In this document: piece by piece, positions 1 through 9,327 of the stretch
Layout of the letters: every line of letters begins with the position of its first letter
Position numbering within the stretch: position 1 is the stretch's first letter
Assembly: GCA_965644315.1 (NCBI GenBank)
Contig: CBFFRQ010000066.1
Coordinates: 596,032 to 660,031, forward strand
Direction: 5' to 3'
DNA: 64,000 bases
DNA from: Caecitellus pseudoparvulus
Lineage: Eukaryota; Bigyra: Bicosoecida
Translations under genes and position numbers: made by a program
Notes under the pieces: model-generated
The model's database searches: none
Seen by the model: only the letters and a program-made list of their open reading frames with translations
Told to the model about the DNA's origin: nothing

Positions 1-1243
1 CTTTAAACGTGACCTCCATCATCTCCCCCACTGAGCCCACCTCCAGCCACGCCGCAGGTTGCTCGATGCGGGGCAGGCCCAGGGGGATGAACTCCAGCCC
101 CGCCTCCGTCACGAACTCTGCGAAGTTGTCCGTGGAGCAGATGGCGAACTCGTGCCCCCGATCCACCAGGGCCCGCCCCAGGGCGACGAACGGCTCCACA
201 TCCCCGCGCGTGCCGATGGTGCAGCACACGATGCGCAGGGAGCCCGAGGCGTCCGGCAACGCCTTGCCAGGAGCGGTCTTCGAGGCTGTGTGAGCCCGGC
301 GCTGGGCGCCGTGTGGGAGGGCGTGCTTGGCTGAGGGCGGGGGGGTGCGGTCTCCCCCCGCCGCCAGTGGTTGCAGGGGCATGACGGGGGGGGCGGCAGT
401 GTGCAGTGCCAGCGGGGCGGGTGGCAGCAACTGGTGGGGGTGCTCGCCTGCCTGGCGCTTGGGCCAGCGCCAAGCAGCCTCGGCTTCATCCAGTGGCATG
501 CCCCAGAACCACCGTGCGGAGCACTGCAGGTGGGTCGTGCAGGCCAGGCCAGCCAACACCACCACCGCGAAGGGGTGGGCCCACTCCGTGGGAGGGGACC
601 CCCCCGCACACGCCTCCAGCACCTGCCCAGCTGAGGCGAGGGAGGCATGCGGCAGGAGGAGGGCCAGACAATACACCACCAACCACATGCGCACAGTGGA
701 AAGGCGGTTGCCCAGCCACAGTCGGTACTCCACTGCCCGGGGCCGGCGCAGCTCCGGGATGGCGAAGAGCGGCACGTGGGAAGGACTGTCCCGCTGGGTC
801 CCCAGAATGTACAGCGCGTACACGAAGTATCCCTGTGAAGGAGCGGCCCGAAGTGACGCCGGTGGGGAGAGTCAGGGGCGAGAGAGGGCGGTCGGCGCCC
901 TGTCGCTTGCCACGCACCCACACCCCAGCGCGGAGAGCTGCATGCATCATGCTGGAAGGCGACTCGGCGAAGGCGGCGCCGAAAAGGGAGTGGCCAAACA
1001 ACACGAGGGAGATCTGCGAGGGGCATGTGTGTCGGCGTGCGGTGAGCCAGTCTCACGGCGAGCACGCCCAGGCCAGCGTTCGACTTCCGCACTCACCAGC
1101 TGCTCAACCTGCCACTGCAGCCGCGCCTTGATCACTCCAGGCGGCACTTCATCAATAGCAGCACTGCAACTCAGGTGCACGACCCTATCCACGGTGCCGT
1201 ACAGCAGCAGGGCGCCGGCAATGGCATCTGTCAGGGCTGCCAT
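1..1243 (-). CDS. Membrane-anchored GT28-type UDP-glycosyltransferase (partial, C-terminus off the left edge)
   Basis: Likely transfers sugar from a nucleotide sugar to a sterol or lipid. Read from exons 1243-1097, 1013-918 and 832-1; introns 1096-1014 and 917-833 are GT...AG and in phase. The start is the first ATG, followed by a hydrophobic stretch (MAALTDAIAGALLLYGTV). Exon 3 carries further hydrophobic segments (for example YFVYALYIL and MWLVVYCLALLLP), then a Pro-rich linker. At about 250-330 nt from the left edge the N-terminal GT28 Rossmann signature begins: CTIGTRGDVEPFVALGRAL, followed by DRGHEFAICSTDNF. This resembles sterol 3-beta-glucosyltransferases and bacterial MurG/GtfA-type enzymes. 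The acceptor-binding C-terminal half lies outside the window. Intron 1 contains the recurrent element as GTGCGGAAGTCG. The GT28 call is firm; the sterol substrate is an inference. Confidence 0.75.
1081..1096 (-). promoter_or_regulatory. TGCGGAA element in intron 1 of the glycosyltransferase gene
   Basis: The minus strand reads GTGAGTGCGGAAGTCG. It overlaps the 5' splice site, about 150 nt after the ATG. One of the set described in findings. Confidence 0.4.
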
Positions 1244-1454
1244 GGTGGCAGGGTTGTGTGGGGGGGCACCTGCGCTTGCCAAGTGAAGCAAGCAGCAAGT
1301 TCCCACGGCCGGGCAAACTTGCGAGGCTGAGCACAATCACTCAGCAGCAATACAAAGTGCCTGTACTGGACTTCTTCCTGGCCGAGTACGGTGGGCTGAC
1401 CAGAGGGCCCTTGCGTCTCCTGCCTGCTGCGTTCCAGCCACGTTGCACCGCAGG

Positions 1455-3771
1455 ATGGATAGTGCCAGCGATTCCGGCTCCTCCTCCGGCTCCAGCAGCG
1501 AGTCAGGGGAGGAGTTGTCCTTCTCCTGGCTGGGAGAAGGGCGCCCCGACGGCGATAACCACGTGCATGACGCGTGCATCGTGCGGGGCGTGACTGTGAC
1601 TGTGGGCGACGTCGTGCTGTTGCGGAGTGGGGATGGTGGGGAGCCCTTCGTGTGCTGGATCACACGCATGTGGTCCACAGCGTCAGAGGCGCCGTCTTGG
1701 CGCGGCAGGTGGTTTCACCGAGCCACAGACTTGCCCCGGCCAGGGTCCACGGCCGCTCCCAACGAGCTGTACCTTTCGCAGCAGGTGCGTGGCAGTGCCA
1801 TTCCGCGGCTTGGCAGGTCTCCTGCCTCTCGCCGCGGCGCTTGCGCTGAGGTGCAGCGAGACCGCCCATGCGCCCAAGTCCTGCACGGAGTTTGGCATTG
1901 TTCTTCACCCGTGTGTGCACAACCTTTCCCCCTGTCCGCAGCTGGACACAAACTCCGCGGAGACTTTCTTGGGCCTGGCCACCGTGCAGCTGCAAAACGC
2001 CGACGGCTCTGAAACTCTTTCCCTGCATCCTGCCACTGCTCCCGAGGAAGAAGTCGAGAGCTTCCTGTGCCGCGCAGAGTATCACACACACGGCAATGCG
2101 TTTAAGCCGGTGAACTTGGCGGAAATCAAGGGCATCCTCTCCGCCTGCGTGGCTGCACGTGGAGGTGGCGTGGAGGGCGCCGTGCCAGCTTCGGCTGCCC
2201 CAACTGCCGCACCAGGCTCCAGCGCTGCAGACCTGTCGCATTTGAAGATTGCCGCCGCATCTGGCCCAGCAGTGCCCAAACTCTCCTCTCCAGGGGGACT
2301 GGCGCCGCCGGGGCGCAGCCTCATGGCAGGCGGGGCTGGCGGGGCAGGCGCCTCTCCTCGAGCCCGAGGCTTGGCCCCCGCCCTGGCTGGCTCCGGGACC
2401 AGCGCAGACGCAACCGTCCTGTCCACTCGGGCCGCTGAGGAAGAGGCGCTCCTGGGGCGTCTCGTGCCGCAGCCGGCAGCGGGGGACGGCAAGTTCCAAA
2501 TCCGCGTCGGCCCCAACCGCCAAGCCATCCTGCCCTCCTACCAGGGCCCCCGCCCCGCCCAGCCCATGGCTGCGTCGGGTTCCCAGACCCCTGACTCTGT
2601 CGGGCTGGGCGGCAAGTCCGTGGAGGACGCAGGAACCGCCCTGGTCGCGCCGACGGCGCCTGACCTCACTCCCGGCCAAGAGCTCGCCTTCATGGAGGGC
2701 TTCAACCGTTTCGGGAAGGAGTTTCACCGCATCGCCGCCGACATGGCGGGCGTGAGCACTGGCACGCTCGTGGCGCACTACTACAAGCACAAGTCTCGCC
2801 GGGCTGTCCTGGCGCGGGAACGCCACGAGAAGCGCCATGGGGCCCCCCAGCCCGACGAAGTGGCCCTCGGCGGCGGCGAGAAGCGGGATGTCGTGCCTGT
2901 GGAGCTGGTGTGCATGCGGCGCTCCTGTGGCAACACGGTGTCCATGCGGCAGTACAACGCCCACCGCGTGCTGTACCGGGCACGCACGCAGTGCAACCCC
3001 AGCTGGCGCTCAGCCACAAAGAACCCCTTCTGGCTGTGCTTGGACTGCTTCCCAGCACCAGACCATGCCCTGCGCCAGGGCCTGTACAGCTACGCAGGGG
3101 CAGAGGATGAGGGTGGCCGCTCTCGCAAGCGCAGGCGAGCGGCGGTGCTGGCTGACGCAGAGCGCTTGGCCCGAGAGTACCAGCACGGTGGTCGCTTTTC
3201 CATGGCCGCTGACTCCATGTACGATATCGCGCCAGATGGGCAGGTGCCTGACAACTCTGGCATGGCCGCCTCTGCCCTCAACGGCGTGCGTGCAGCCATC
3301 ATGCAGGCGCAGCTGAGCGTGAAGGATTCCGTGGAGCTCGTACACCGCGTGCGCCAGGTGTACGGCGCAGAGTCCCCTCGCTTCCGGCGCTTCTTGTCCC
3401 TGCTCTTTCGGTACCAGCGGCGGGCTCTGAGTGTGCGGGGGCTGGCTGCGCGGGTGCTGCGTCTGTTCCGGAAGAACCCCCCCATTCTCAAGGCCTTTGC
3501 TGTGTTCCTGCCGCCAGTTGTCCGGGAGGCCTTTGTGCGCGGCATGCAGCATGGCTTGAAGGCCACTGCGGAGGCCGCGGAAGAGCGGGAACGCACGCTG
3601 CAAGCTCAAGAGGCCGCGGTGCACGCTGCCAACCAAGCCGGTGATACAGAGAGTGCCGCGAAGAGGCCTCGCACGGAGGAGGCAGGAGAAGAAGACTCTG
3701 CCCCTACCACACATGCAGCTGCCTCGAGCAGTGCTTCTGCCGCTCCCGAAGGGGGCTCAGGCGCCACTTGA
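1455..3771 (+). CDS. MTA-like chromatin protein, BAH-ELM2-SANT
   Basis: Probable nuclear corepressor or scaffold subunit of the metastasis-associated (MTA/NuRD) type. Exons 1455-1784 and 1942-3771 give about 719 residues; intron 1785-1941 starts GTGCGTGG and ends CCGCAG. The Ser/Asp-rich N-terminus (MDSASDSGSSSGSSSESGEE) leads into a BAH domain (residues about 35-160, beginning VTVGDVVLLRSGDGG). An ELM2-like motif, FQIRVGPNRQAILP, lies near residue 295. A SANT domain follows near residues 350-400 (AFMEGFNRFGKEFHRIAADM, then VAHYYKHKSRR). Behind it is a Cys-containing segment (residues about 430-485: LVCMRRSCGN, QCNP, LCLDCF) in the place where MTA proteins carry a GATA-type finger, but the spacing is not canonical. 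The C-terminus is basic then acidic with a KRPR motif. The domain order is seen; NuRD membership is inferred. Confidence 0.75.
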
Positions 3772-3911
3772 ATGGTGCTGCTGGTTGCGCGCCAACAGGT
3801 GAGCAGGCGCACCGCACCGCAGTGCCTGCGCTTCCTCAATTCACTCCACGCCAACTCCCAGTGCCAACCACATGTCAAACAACGACAATATCTTACCATT
3901 CCCTTCGAACC

Positions 3912-5000
3912 ATGGGCTGTGGGTCATCTGTGCCCGCCCAGGAGGCGGCACCCCAAGCGGTGCCCGCCGGGCAAGTGGAGAAGCCGTCCGGAACTGCAAC
4001 TGCCCAGAGCGCCCCCGCTGCCCAGTCGCCCAGCAAGCCAGCAGAAACAACACATGCCAAAGACACACAACAATCTACGACCAGCACAGCTGACGAGGGG
4101 GGCCAAGTGGGTAGTTCCACGGTGCAAGGCGCGGAAATTGAAACCAGCGCAGTGGCTGGCGCCAAAACCACGCACGCGTCAGCAGATGACGATGCCGCTG
4201 ACACGGCCGGCGTTGGCGTGACTGTCGAAGCAGAAGTTGAAGCACCGGCCCCTTCTGGTGCTGAAGTTCCCGCCGAGGCTGCTGCAACCACCACACAGTC
4301 GTCAGACGCTGACACGACTGGCAGCAACACTGCTCCGGCTGCGGCAGATGCCAGTGCGTCCTCTGCACCAGCCGAGGAAGCCGCCGAAGAGGCCACAACT
4401 GAGACCACTGAGGAGGCTGCAGCTGAGACCACCGAGAAGGCTGCAGCTGAGACGACTGAGGAGGCTGCCGCTGAGACCACTGAGGAGGCGGCCGCTGAGA
4501 CCACTGAGGAGGCTGCAGCTGAGACCACTGAGGAGGCTGCCGCTGAGACCACTGAGGAGGCCACTGAGGAGGCTGCCGCTGAGACCACTGAGGAGGCTGC
4601 CGCTGAGACCACTGAGGAGGCGGCCGCTGAGACCACTGAGGAGGCTGCAGCTGAGACCACTGAGGATGCCACTGAGGAGGCTGCAGCTGAGACCACTGAG
4701 GAGGCTGCAGCTGAGACCACTGAGGATGCCACTGAGGAGGCCACTGAGGAAGCCACTGAGGAAGCTACTGAGGAAGCTACTGAGGAGGCTACTGAGGAGG
4801 CAACACCCGCTGCCGCTTCAGCTAGTGCCACAGAGGAAGCCAGCCCGGAAGGGGATGGGGATGGAGAGGAAGATGCCGAGGCAGCTGCGGCGGCAGCTCA
4901 CGAGGCCAAGGGAGCGGCCGTGCGCAAAGCCAGCATGAAGCAGTACGCCAGCTCTTCAGCCAAGAAAAAGCGCAAGGGAGGCAAGCGCCGGAAGCGCTGA
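3912..5000 (+). CDS. Acylated acidic octapeptide-repeat protein
   Basis: Unrecognised protein of 362 residues in one exon. The start is the ATG giving MGCGSS, a classic N-myristoylation plus palmitoylation context; the longer open frame upstream has no better start. The N-terminal third is Ala/Thr/Ser-rich and disordered. Residues about 160-297 are near-perfect copies of TTEEAAAE and its shortened form TEEA. The C-terminus switches to a strongly basic tail (SAKKKRKGGKRRKR). Dual acylation, an acidic rod and a basic tail suggest a peripheral membrane or flagellar-membrane protein, but no function can be assigned. It ends 44 bp from the convergent FHA kinase gene. Confidence 0.7.
   Translation: MGCGSSVPAQEAAPQAVPAGQVEKPSGTATAQSAPAAQSPSKPAETTHAKDTQQSTTSTADEGGQVGSSTVQGAEIETSAVAGAKTTHASADDDAADTAGVGVTVEAEVEAPAPSGAEVPAEAAATTTQSSDADTTGSNTAPAAADASASSAPAEEAAEEATTETTEEAAAETTEKAAAETTEEAAAETTEEAAAETTEEAAAETTEEAAAETTEEATEEAAAETTEEAAAETTEEAAAETTEEAAAETTEDATEEAAAETTEEAAAETTEDATEEATEEATEEATEEATEEATEEATPAAASASATEEASPEGDGDGEEDAEAAAAAAHEAKGAAVRKASMKQYASSSAKKKRKGGKRRKR
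4390..4805 (+). repeat. In-frame 24-bp minisatellite encoding TTEEAAAE
   Basis: Tandem copies of about GAGACCACTGAGGAGGCTGC plus a GCT-type codon, degenerating at the end into 12-bp units ACTGAGGAGGCC. Units differ mainly at third positions (gcc/gca/gcg, gag/gaa), so the peptide is conserved better than the DNA. The repeat also keeps the opposite strand open, giving a false Ser/Val/Ala-rich frame. Confidence 0.9.
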
Positions 5001-5044
5001 GGGTGCAAATGCACAGTAATGCAGACAACGGTGCATTGGGCCGG

Positions 5045-6915
5045 CTAGGTGCGCGGCTTCTTGGCAGAGGGGCTGTCCGGGTCTGAGCGGGTGCGCTTCG
5101 AGCCGCCAAGGGAAGCTGCAGCGGCGAAGGGTGCTGGGGAGCGCGAAACCTGCGCTGATACCGTCGGGTCAAAGTCATCATCGTGCATGCCCCCGGCAGT
5201 GCCTTGTCTGAACATCAGGGGCGGTGCCTCGCTGCCAGAGCCGGCCGCTGCTGCGACGCCGTCATCCACTGGGCTGGGCGCATCCGGCGGAGCTTCCGTT
5301 GGGGACTCCAACAAAGCGGCGAGTTCTGGCAGGTCGCGCACCTCCTCCAGCCACGGATGTTTCAGCAGTTGCTGCACAGTCAGACGGTCTTCGGGCTGGG
5401 GCGCCAGCAAGCCTGTGATGAGGTCCTTGGCTTCCTGGGAGATGGCTGCCCACTGCCGTGCCGGGAAACCCCACTGCACTTTATGCTTCTGGGCCTTCAA
5501 CGCCTCGGGGTGGAAGGGGGGGCTCCCGCAGAGGAGGATGTACGTAATCACACCTACACTCCACATATCTGCCGGCTTGCCATAGCCGGCCGTGGCGCCG
5601 GGCATCTGCGCCACCAACACTTCCGGTGCAAGGTACTGTGGCGTGCCGCAGTACGACTGCAAGCCTTCTGCGCCGACAGCCTTGGCCACGCCGAAGTCCG
5701 CAATGACAACAGACGTGTCGTCGCTCTTGTCCAGGAGCAAGACATTTTCTGGCTTGAGGTCTCGGTGCACCACGCCTCGAGCGTGCATGTGTGAGATGGC
5801 GGCCGCGAGGCGCCAGAGAATGATGCGTGCACGGCTCTCAGTGTAGGCACCCTTGCTGTACAGGCGCTCGAACAACTCCCCGCCGTCTGCTTTGTCTGTG
5901 ATGAGGAAGAGGAAGTCTTTGCTCTCCAAGACATCGCGGAGTCTCAGAAAGCACGGGTGCGTCATGCCAGCCAGCATGTGTGCTTCCTGGATGATGTCCG
6001 TCGCACTGCCGGAGGAGGAGAACCGCAGGCGGCGCTTGTCCAAGATCTTCACTGCCACCACCTCCCCTGTGCTGCGTTTGACGGCTTCGAACACCTCGGC
6101 GAAAGCGCCCTTGCCCAGGGAGGTGCCCTTCGCATACCGCTGGTGGAAGTTGCGGCGCCGAGCGGAGACACTTGCCAGGCGTTCAGGCAGGGTGGTTTGC
6201 GACATGACCACGCCTTCACTCGCATCTGCCACATGCTGCTGGCTCAAGCTCTCAGGCTGCATCTTGACAACGTAGCTGGGCAGGTCTGTGAGAGGGTGGA
6301 CGCCGTTGTGAGTGGGGGCATGCCAGCAGGTTACCCCCTGCCTGCTCAACCAACTCACCATGCGGGGTGGAGCTGGACGGCATGATGAAGGAGATGACAG
6401 ATCCCTCCGAGAGCCTGATATTGGCGCCTTTCGCGATCTTCCTGCCGTCCACATACGTCCCGTTTGCACTGCGAGGGGTGGGCGAGGACGAGGCATGCCA
6501 GAGCTGAGCATCGCAGCGAGGTCGACGCTGCAGCCCCTGGCCCAGCTGACTCATGAGCAGCCCAGGCAAGCCAGGGAAACGTCAAGGCGCAGGTGCTTGC
6601 AACAGCTCCAGCGCTGCCAACCCACCTTTGGTCTCGAATCCACAGATCCCACGCCCCACCCGCGCCGGGGCGAGCAAACACCTGGCAGTGTGTGCCCGAG
6701 ACATGAGCATTGCCCAGGCGCACGGTGCTCTTGTGGCGCCTGCCGAAGGTCACTGACTGCAGCGGGGGCACGTCGATGCGCCTCCCCGAGCCTGATTCGA
6801 TGAGCTGCGCCACTGAAGCAGGTGCGCCAAGCCCGTCGCCTTGCGAGGGCACGCCCGCGCCGCCCGCGGAGGCAGCAGGACTTGGCCCAGGCGCACTTGA
6901 GCGCTGTGCTGCCAT
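5045..6915 (-). CDS. FHA-domain Ser/Thr protein kinase, CHK2/RAD53-like
   Basis: Probable checkpoint kinase: the FHA domain binds phospho-Thr partners and the kinase domain phosphorylates Ser/Thr. Exons 6915-6626, 6468-6359 and 6285-5045 (546 residues, all phases consistent). The FHA domain is at residues about 55-130 (FGRRHKSTVRLGN, VSGTHCQVF). The NGTYVDGRKI motif is restored exactly by removing intron 1 (joins DQ-S-ANGTYVDG). Kinase at about 185-450: glycine loop GKGAFAEV, lysine in VAVKIL, catalytic loop HRDLKPEN (about residue 306), DFG (about 331) and CGTPQYLAPE activation segment. The Ser/Asp-rich tail ends in KRTRSDPDSPSAKKPRT, a likely nuclear signal. Donors are GTGGGT and GTGAGT. 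Other CAMK-group FHA kinases remain possible. Confidence 0.88.
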
Positions 6916-7346
6916 GGTGGTGCCCAGGAGTTTTGGCCAGCCGTCGCCTGGGCAGGAAAGCGCAAGGCTGCACTTGAGGGACGCTTGCTCCAGCCACAAG
7001 CGTGGTGGTGTACTGCACACCTGATTGAGAGAGCGGGTTCAGCCCAGCACCAAGACGCAGCACGACCCACACAGGAAATGATTCGCTGAAATCGGCACCA
7101 GCGGAAGTGCTGGGTGCCTTGAGTTGTGTTGCGGCGAGGGCATTTTGAGCGAACGATGCGCCTGGGTGCTGCTGCGGAGTTTGGACCCGTCGCTCTGGCA
7201 TCTCTGTGGCCGAGCAAAAGCACGGTCCGCAAAGGGGGCTTCGCAACGCCACGCACTCCATCAAAAAAGCATTTCAAGCATTGTGTGTCAGCCGCGATTC
7301 CCTCCTGGCTTCCTTGCCCTGCTGCGTTTGTTTGGCGGTGGTCATC
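6916..7346. other. Divergent spacer, FHA kinase / lysyl-tRNA synthetase
   Basis: 431 bp between two divergent starts. It holds a TGCGGAGTTTGG element (7173-7184) and a weaker AGCGGAAGTGC (7100-7110). No RNA gene or supported reading frame is seen. Confidence 0.5.
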
Positions 7347-9313
7347 ATGCTGGCCTGGACGTGCCGCAGGGCGGCGGGCGTCGTGCGCAGAGCATGTCGC
7401 GCTGAGGGCGCCTGGAAACCAGCGCAAGTTGTCCGGGCGCGGGACACATTGCGTTGCTTCGCACGCTGCTGCTCAAGCGAGCCTGCTCGCTCCATCCCGA
7501 CCCAGCTGCCGTCACGCTTTCCACGCACGCACTCGCTGGGCGAGCTGGTACTGGAGCACCAGGACCTAGAGCCTGGGAGCAGGGCCCGAGATGTCAGCGT
7601 TTGTGTGGCAGGGCGTGTCACTGCGAAGCGGGCCGCCAGCTCCAAGCTGGTCTTCCTGGACCTCACAGCAGACGGCGTAACAGTGCAGGTGCGGAAATTG
7701 CTCTCGCACACACAGTGCCGCGGCTCACCCGTCGTCTCTGCGCATGCGCTGAGCCCGCACAGGTGATGGCGAGTAAAGCTGAGTATACTGGAGCAGGCCT
7801 CCCCGAGGACGCGCCCGAGGCGTCCTTTTCCGGCAGCACTGGCCTGCTTCGTCGAGGGGACATCGTGGGCATCACTGGCTTCCCAGGCAAGAGCAACAAA
7901 GGCGAGCTGTCCATCATCCCCACCTCCATGCAGCTGCTGGCCCCATGCACGGCCAACTTGCCGCTGCCTGGCACTTTGACTGACCCAGACACGCGGCACA
8001 GGCAGCGCCACGTGGACGTACTCGTGAACAGCTCAGCGTGGCGGGGAGGGGCGCCACCCTCCGCCACCCCCACGCCGCCTGCCACACCAGGCGCGCTGAC
8101 AGGCGCGGCCCAGCGCCGGTCAACCTGGCTCCCTGCAGCCGCATGTAATGTCCCTGCTGATGGCGTTGTTGGTCGCCCACGGGGTGTGCGGGACGTGCTG
8201 GTGCTGCGTAGCCGGGTGCTGCGTAGCCTGCGGCATTTCTACGAGAGGGAAGGATTCATGGAGGTGGAGACGCCGACGCTGTTTCCGGCGGCAGGAGGCG
8301 CCACGGCACGCCCTTTCACTTCGCACATGGATGCGTACGGCTTGGACATGTTCCTGCGCATCGCGCCAGAGCTGTTCTTGAAGGTGCGCACGGTGGCAGA
8401 GTTGCCTTGGAGCCCACCGCTTTGCACCACCCCCTGCCCTCCCTTGCTCTTGCCACAGAAACTGATCATTGCTGGATTTGAAAGAGTCTTTGAGATTGGG
8501 AAGGTGTTCCGCAACGAAGGCGTGTCTGCTGTGCACCACCCAGAGTTCACGACCGTGGAGAGCTACGCCGCGTACGAAGACGTGGAGGACGTGAAACGCA
8601 TGACACAACGATTGCTGTGTAGCGTTGCAGAGGCTGCCACTGGCTCATCAAAGGTGCCTGTCTCCCACGCCTTCATGACTGACAGCGCACGCTCTGCTGC
8701 CGGGCTGCAGCCTGGGGAGGCAGTGGAAGTGGACTTTAGCGCGCCCTTCGCGAGTGTCAGCGTGCCTGACGTGCTCGCACAGCACTTGGGCAGGCCCTTG
8801 CCTGATTCCCGCGACCCCGCAGCGGCACAGGAACTCAAGGCTCTGTGCCAGTCACACGGTGTGCCCGCTGAAGCCCCCTTCACAACAGCGCGCCTCCTAG
8901 ATGCCATGATCAGCCACTGGATCGAGCCCACCTGCATGCAGCCAACGTTCGTAACTCACCACCCAATCGCCCTCTCACCCCTGGCTCGAGCAGTTCCAGG
9001 CGGTGCAGATGCTACTCAGCGCTTTGAGCTGTTCGTGGGTGGCCGTGAGCTGGCCAATGCGTATTCCGAGCTGAATGACCCCGCTGAGCAGTCAGCGCGT
9101 TTCGCGGAGCAGAGCGCTACCCGCGGGCAGGACGCTGAAGCCCACGATAAAGATGAAGACTTTGTGGCTGCATTGAAGTGTGGCCTTCCACCCACAGGTG
9201 GCTTTGGGCTGGGTGTGGACCGCCTCGTCATGCTGCTGACTGGCACAGACCACCTGCGGGATGTGCTGGCATTCCCCATCACACGCCCCCTGCCACCGCC
9301 CACTGAGGCGTGA
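7347..9313 (+). CDS. Lysyl-tRNA synthetase (class II), probably mitochondrial or dual-targeted
   Basis: Charges tRNA-Lys. Exons 7347-7688, 7763-8383 and 8459-9313 (605 residues). The N-terminus MLAWTCRRAAGVVRRACRAEG is Arg-rich without acids, like a mitochondrial presequence. The OB-fold resumes across intron 1 as VMASKAEY, then RRGDIVGITGFPGKSNKGEL, as in eukaryotic LysRS. RHRQRHVDVLVN corresponds to the family RYRQRYLDL block and is followed by about 40 extra low-complexity residues before VRDVLVLRSRVLRSL. Intron 2 removal joins LFLK-KLIIAGFERVFEIG. Motif 2 is FRNEGVSAVHHPEFTTVESY; the Lys pocket is GGRELANAYSELNDP; motif 3 is GLGVDRLVML. Intron 1 opens directly with the recurrent element (GTGCGGAAATTGC). 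It ends 14 bp from the convergent helicase gene. Confidence 0.92.
7689..7703 (+). promoter_or_regulatory. GTGCGGAAATTGC element at the LysRS intron 1 donor
   Basis: The element supplies the donor GT itself. One of the recurrent set. Confidence 0.45.
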
Positions 9314-9327
9314 GCAGACGCAATGCA

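Noticed and set aside
4129-4140. GCGGAAATTGA inside the acidic-repeat protein gene
   Set aside because: It lies well inside coding sequence (GAEIET) and is probably a chance match; similar coding hits occur near 49828, 50772 and 59616.
3893-4831. Minus-strand frame of 312 codons rich in Ser/Val/Ala
   Set aside because: It is the mirror of the 24-bp TTEEAAAE repeat; the plus strand has the start context, acylation signal and natural ending.
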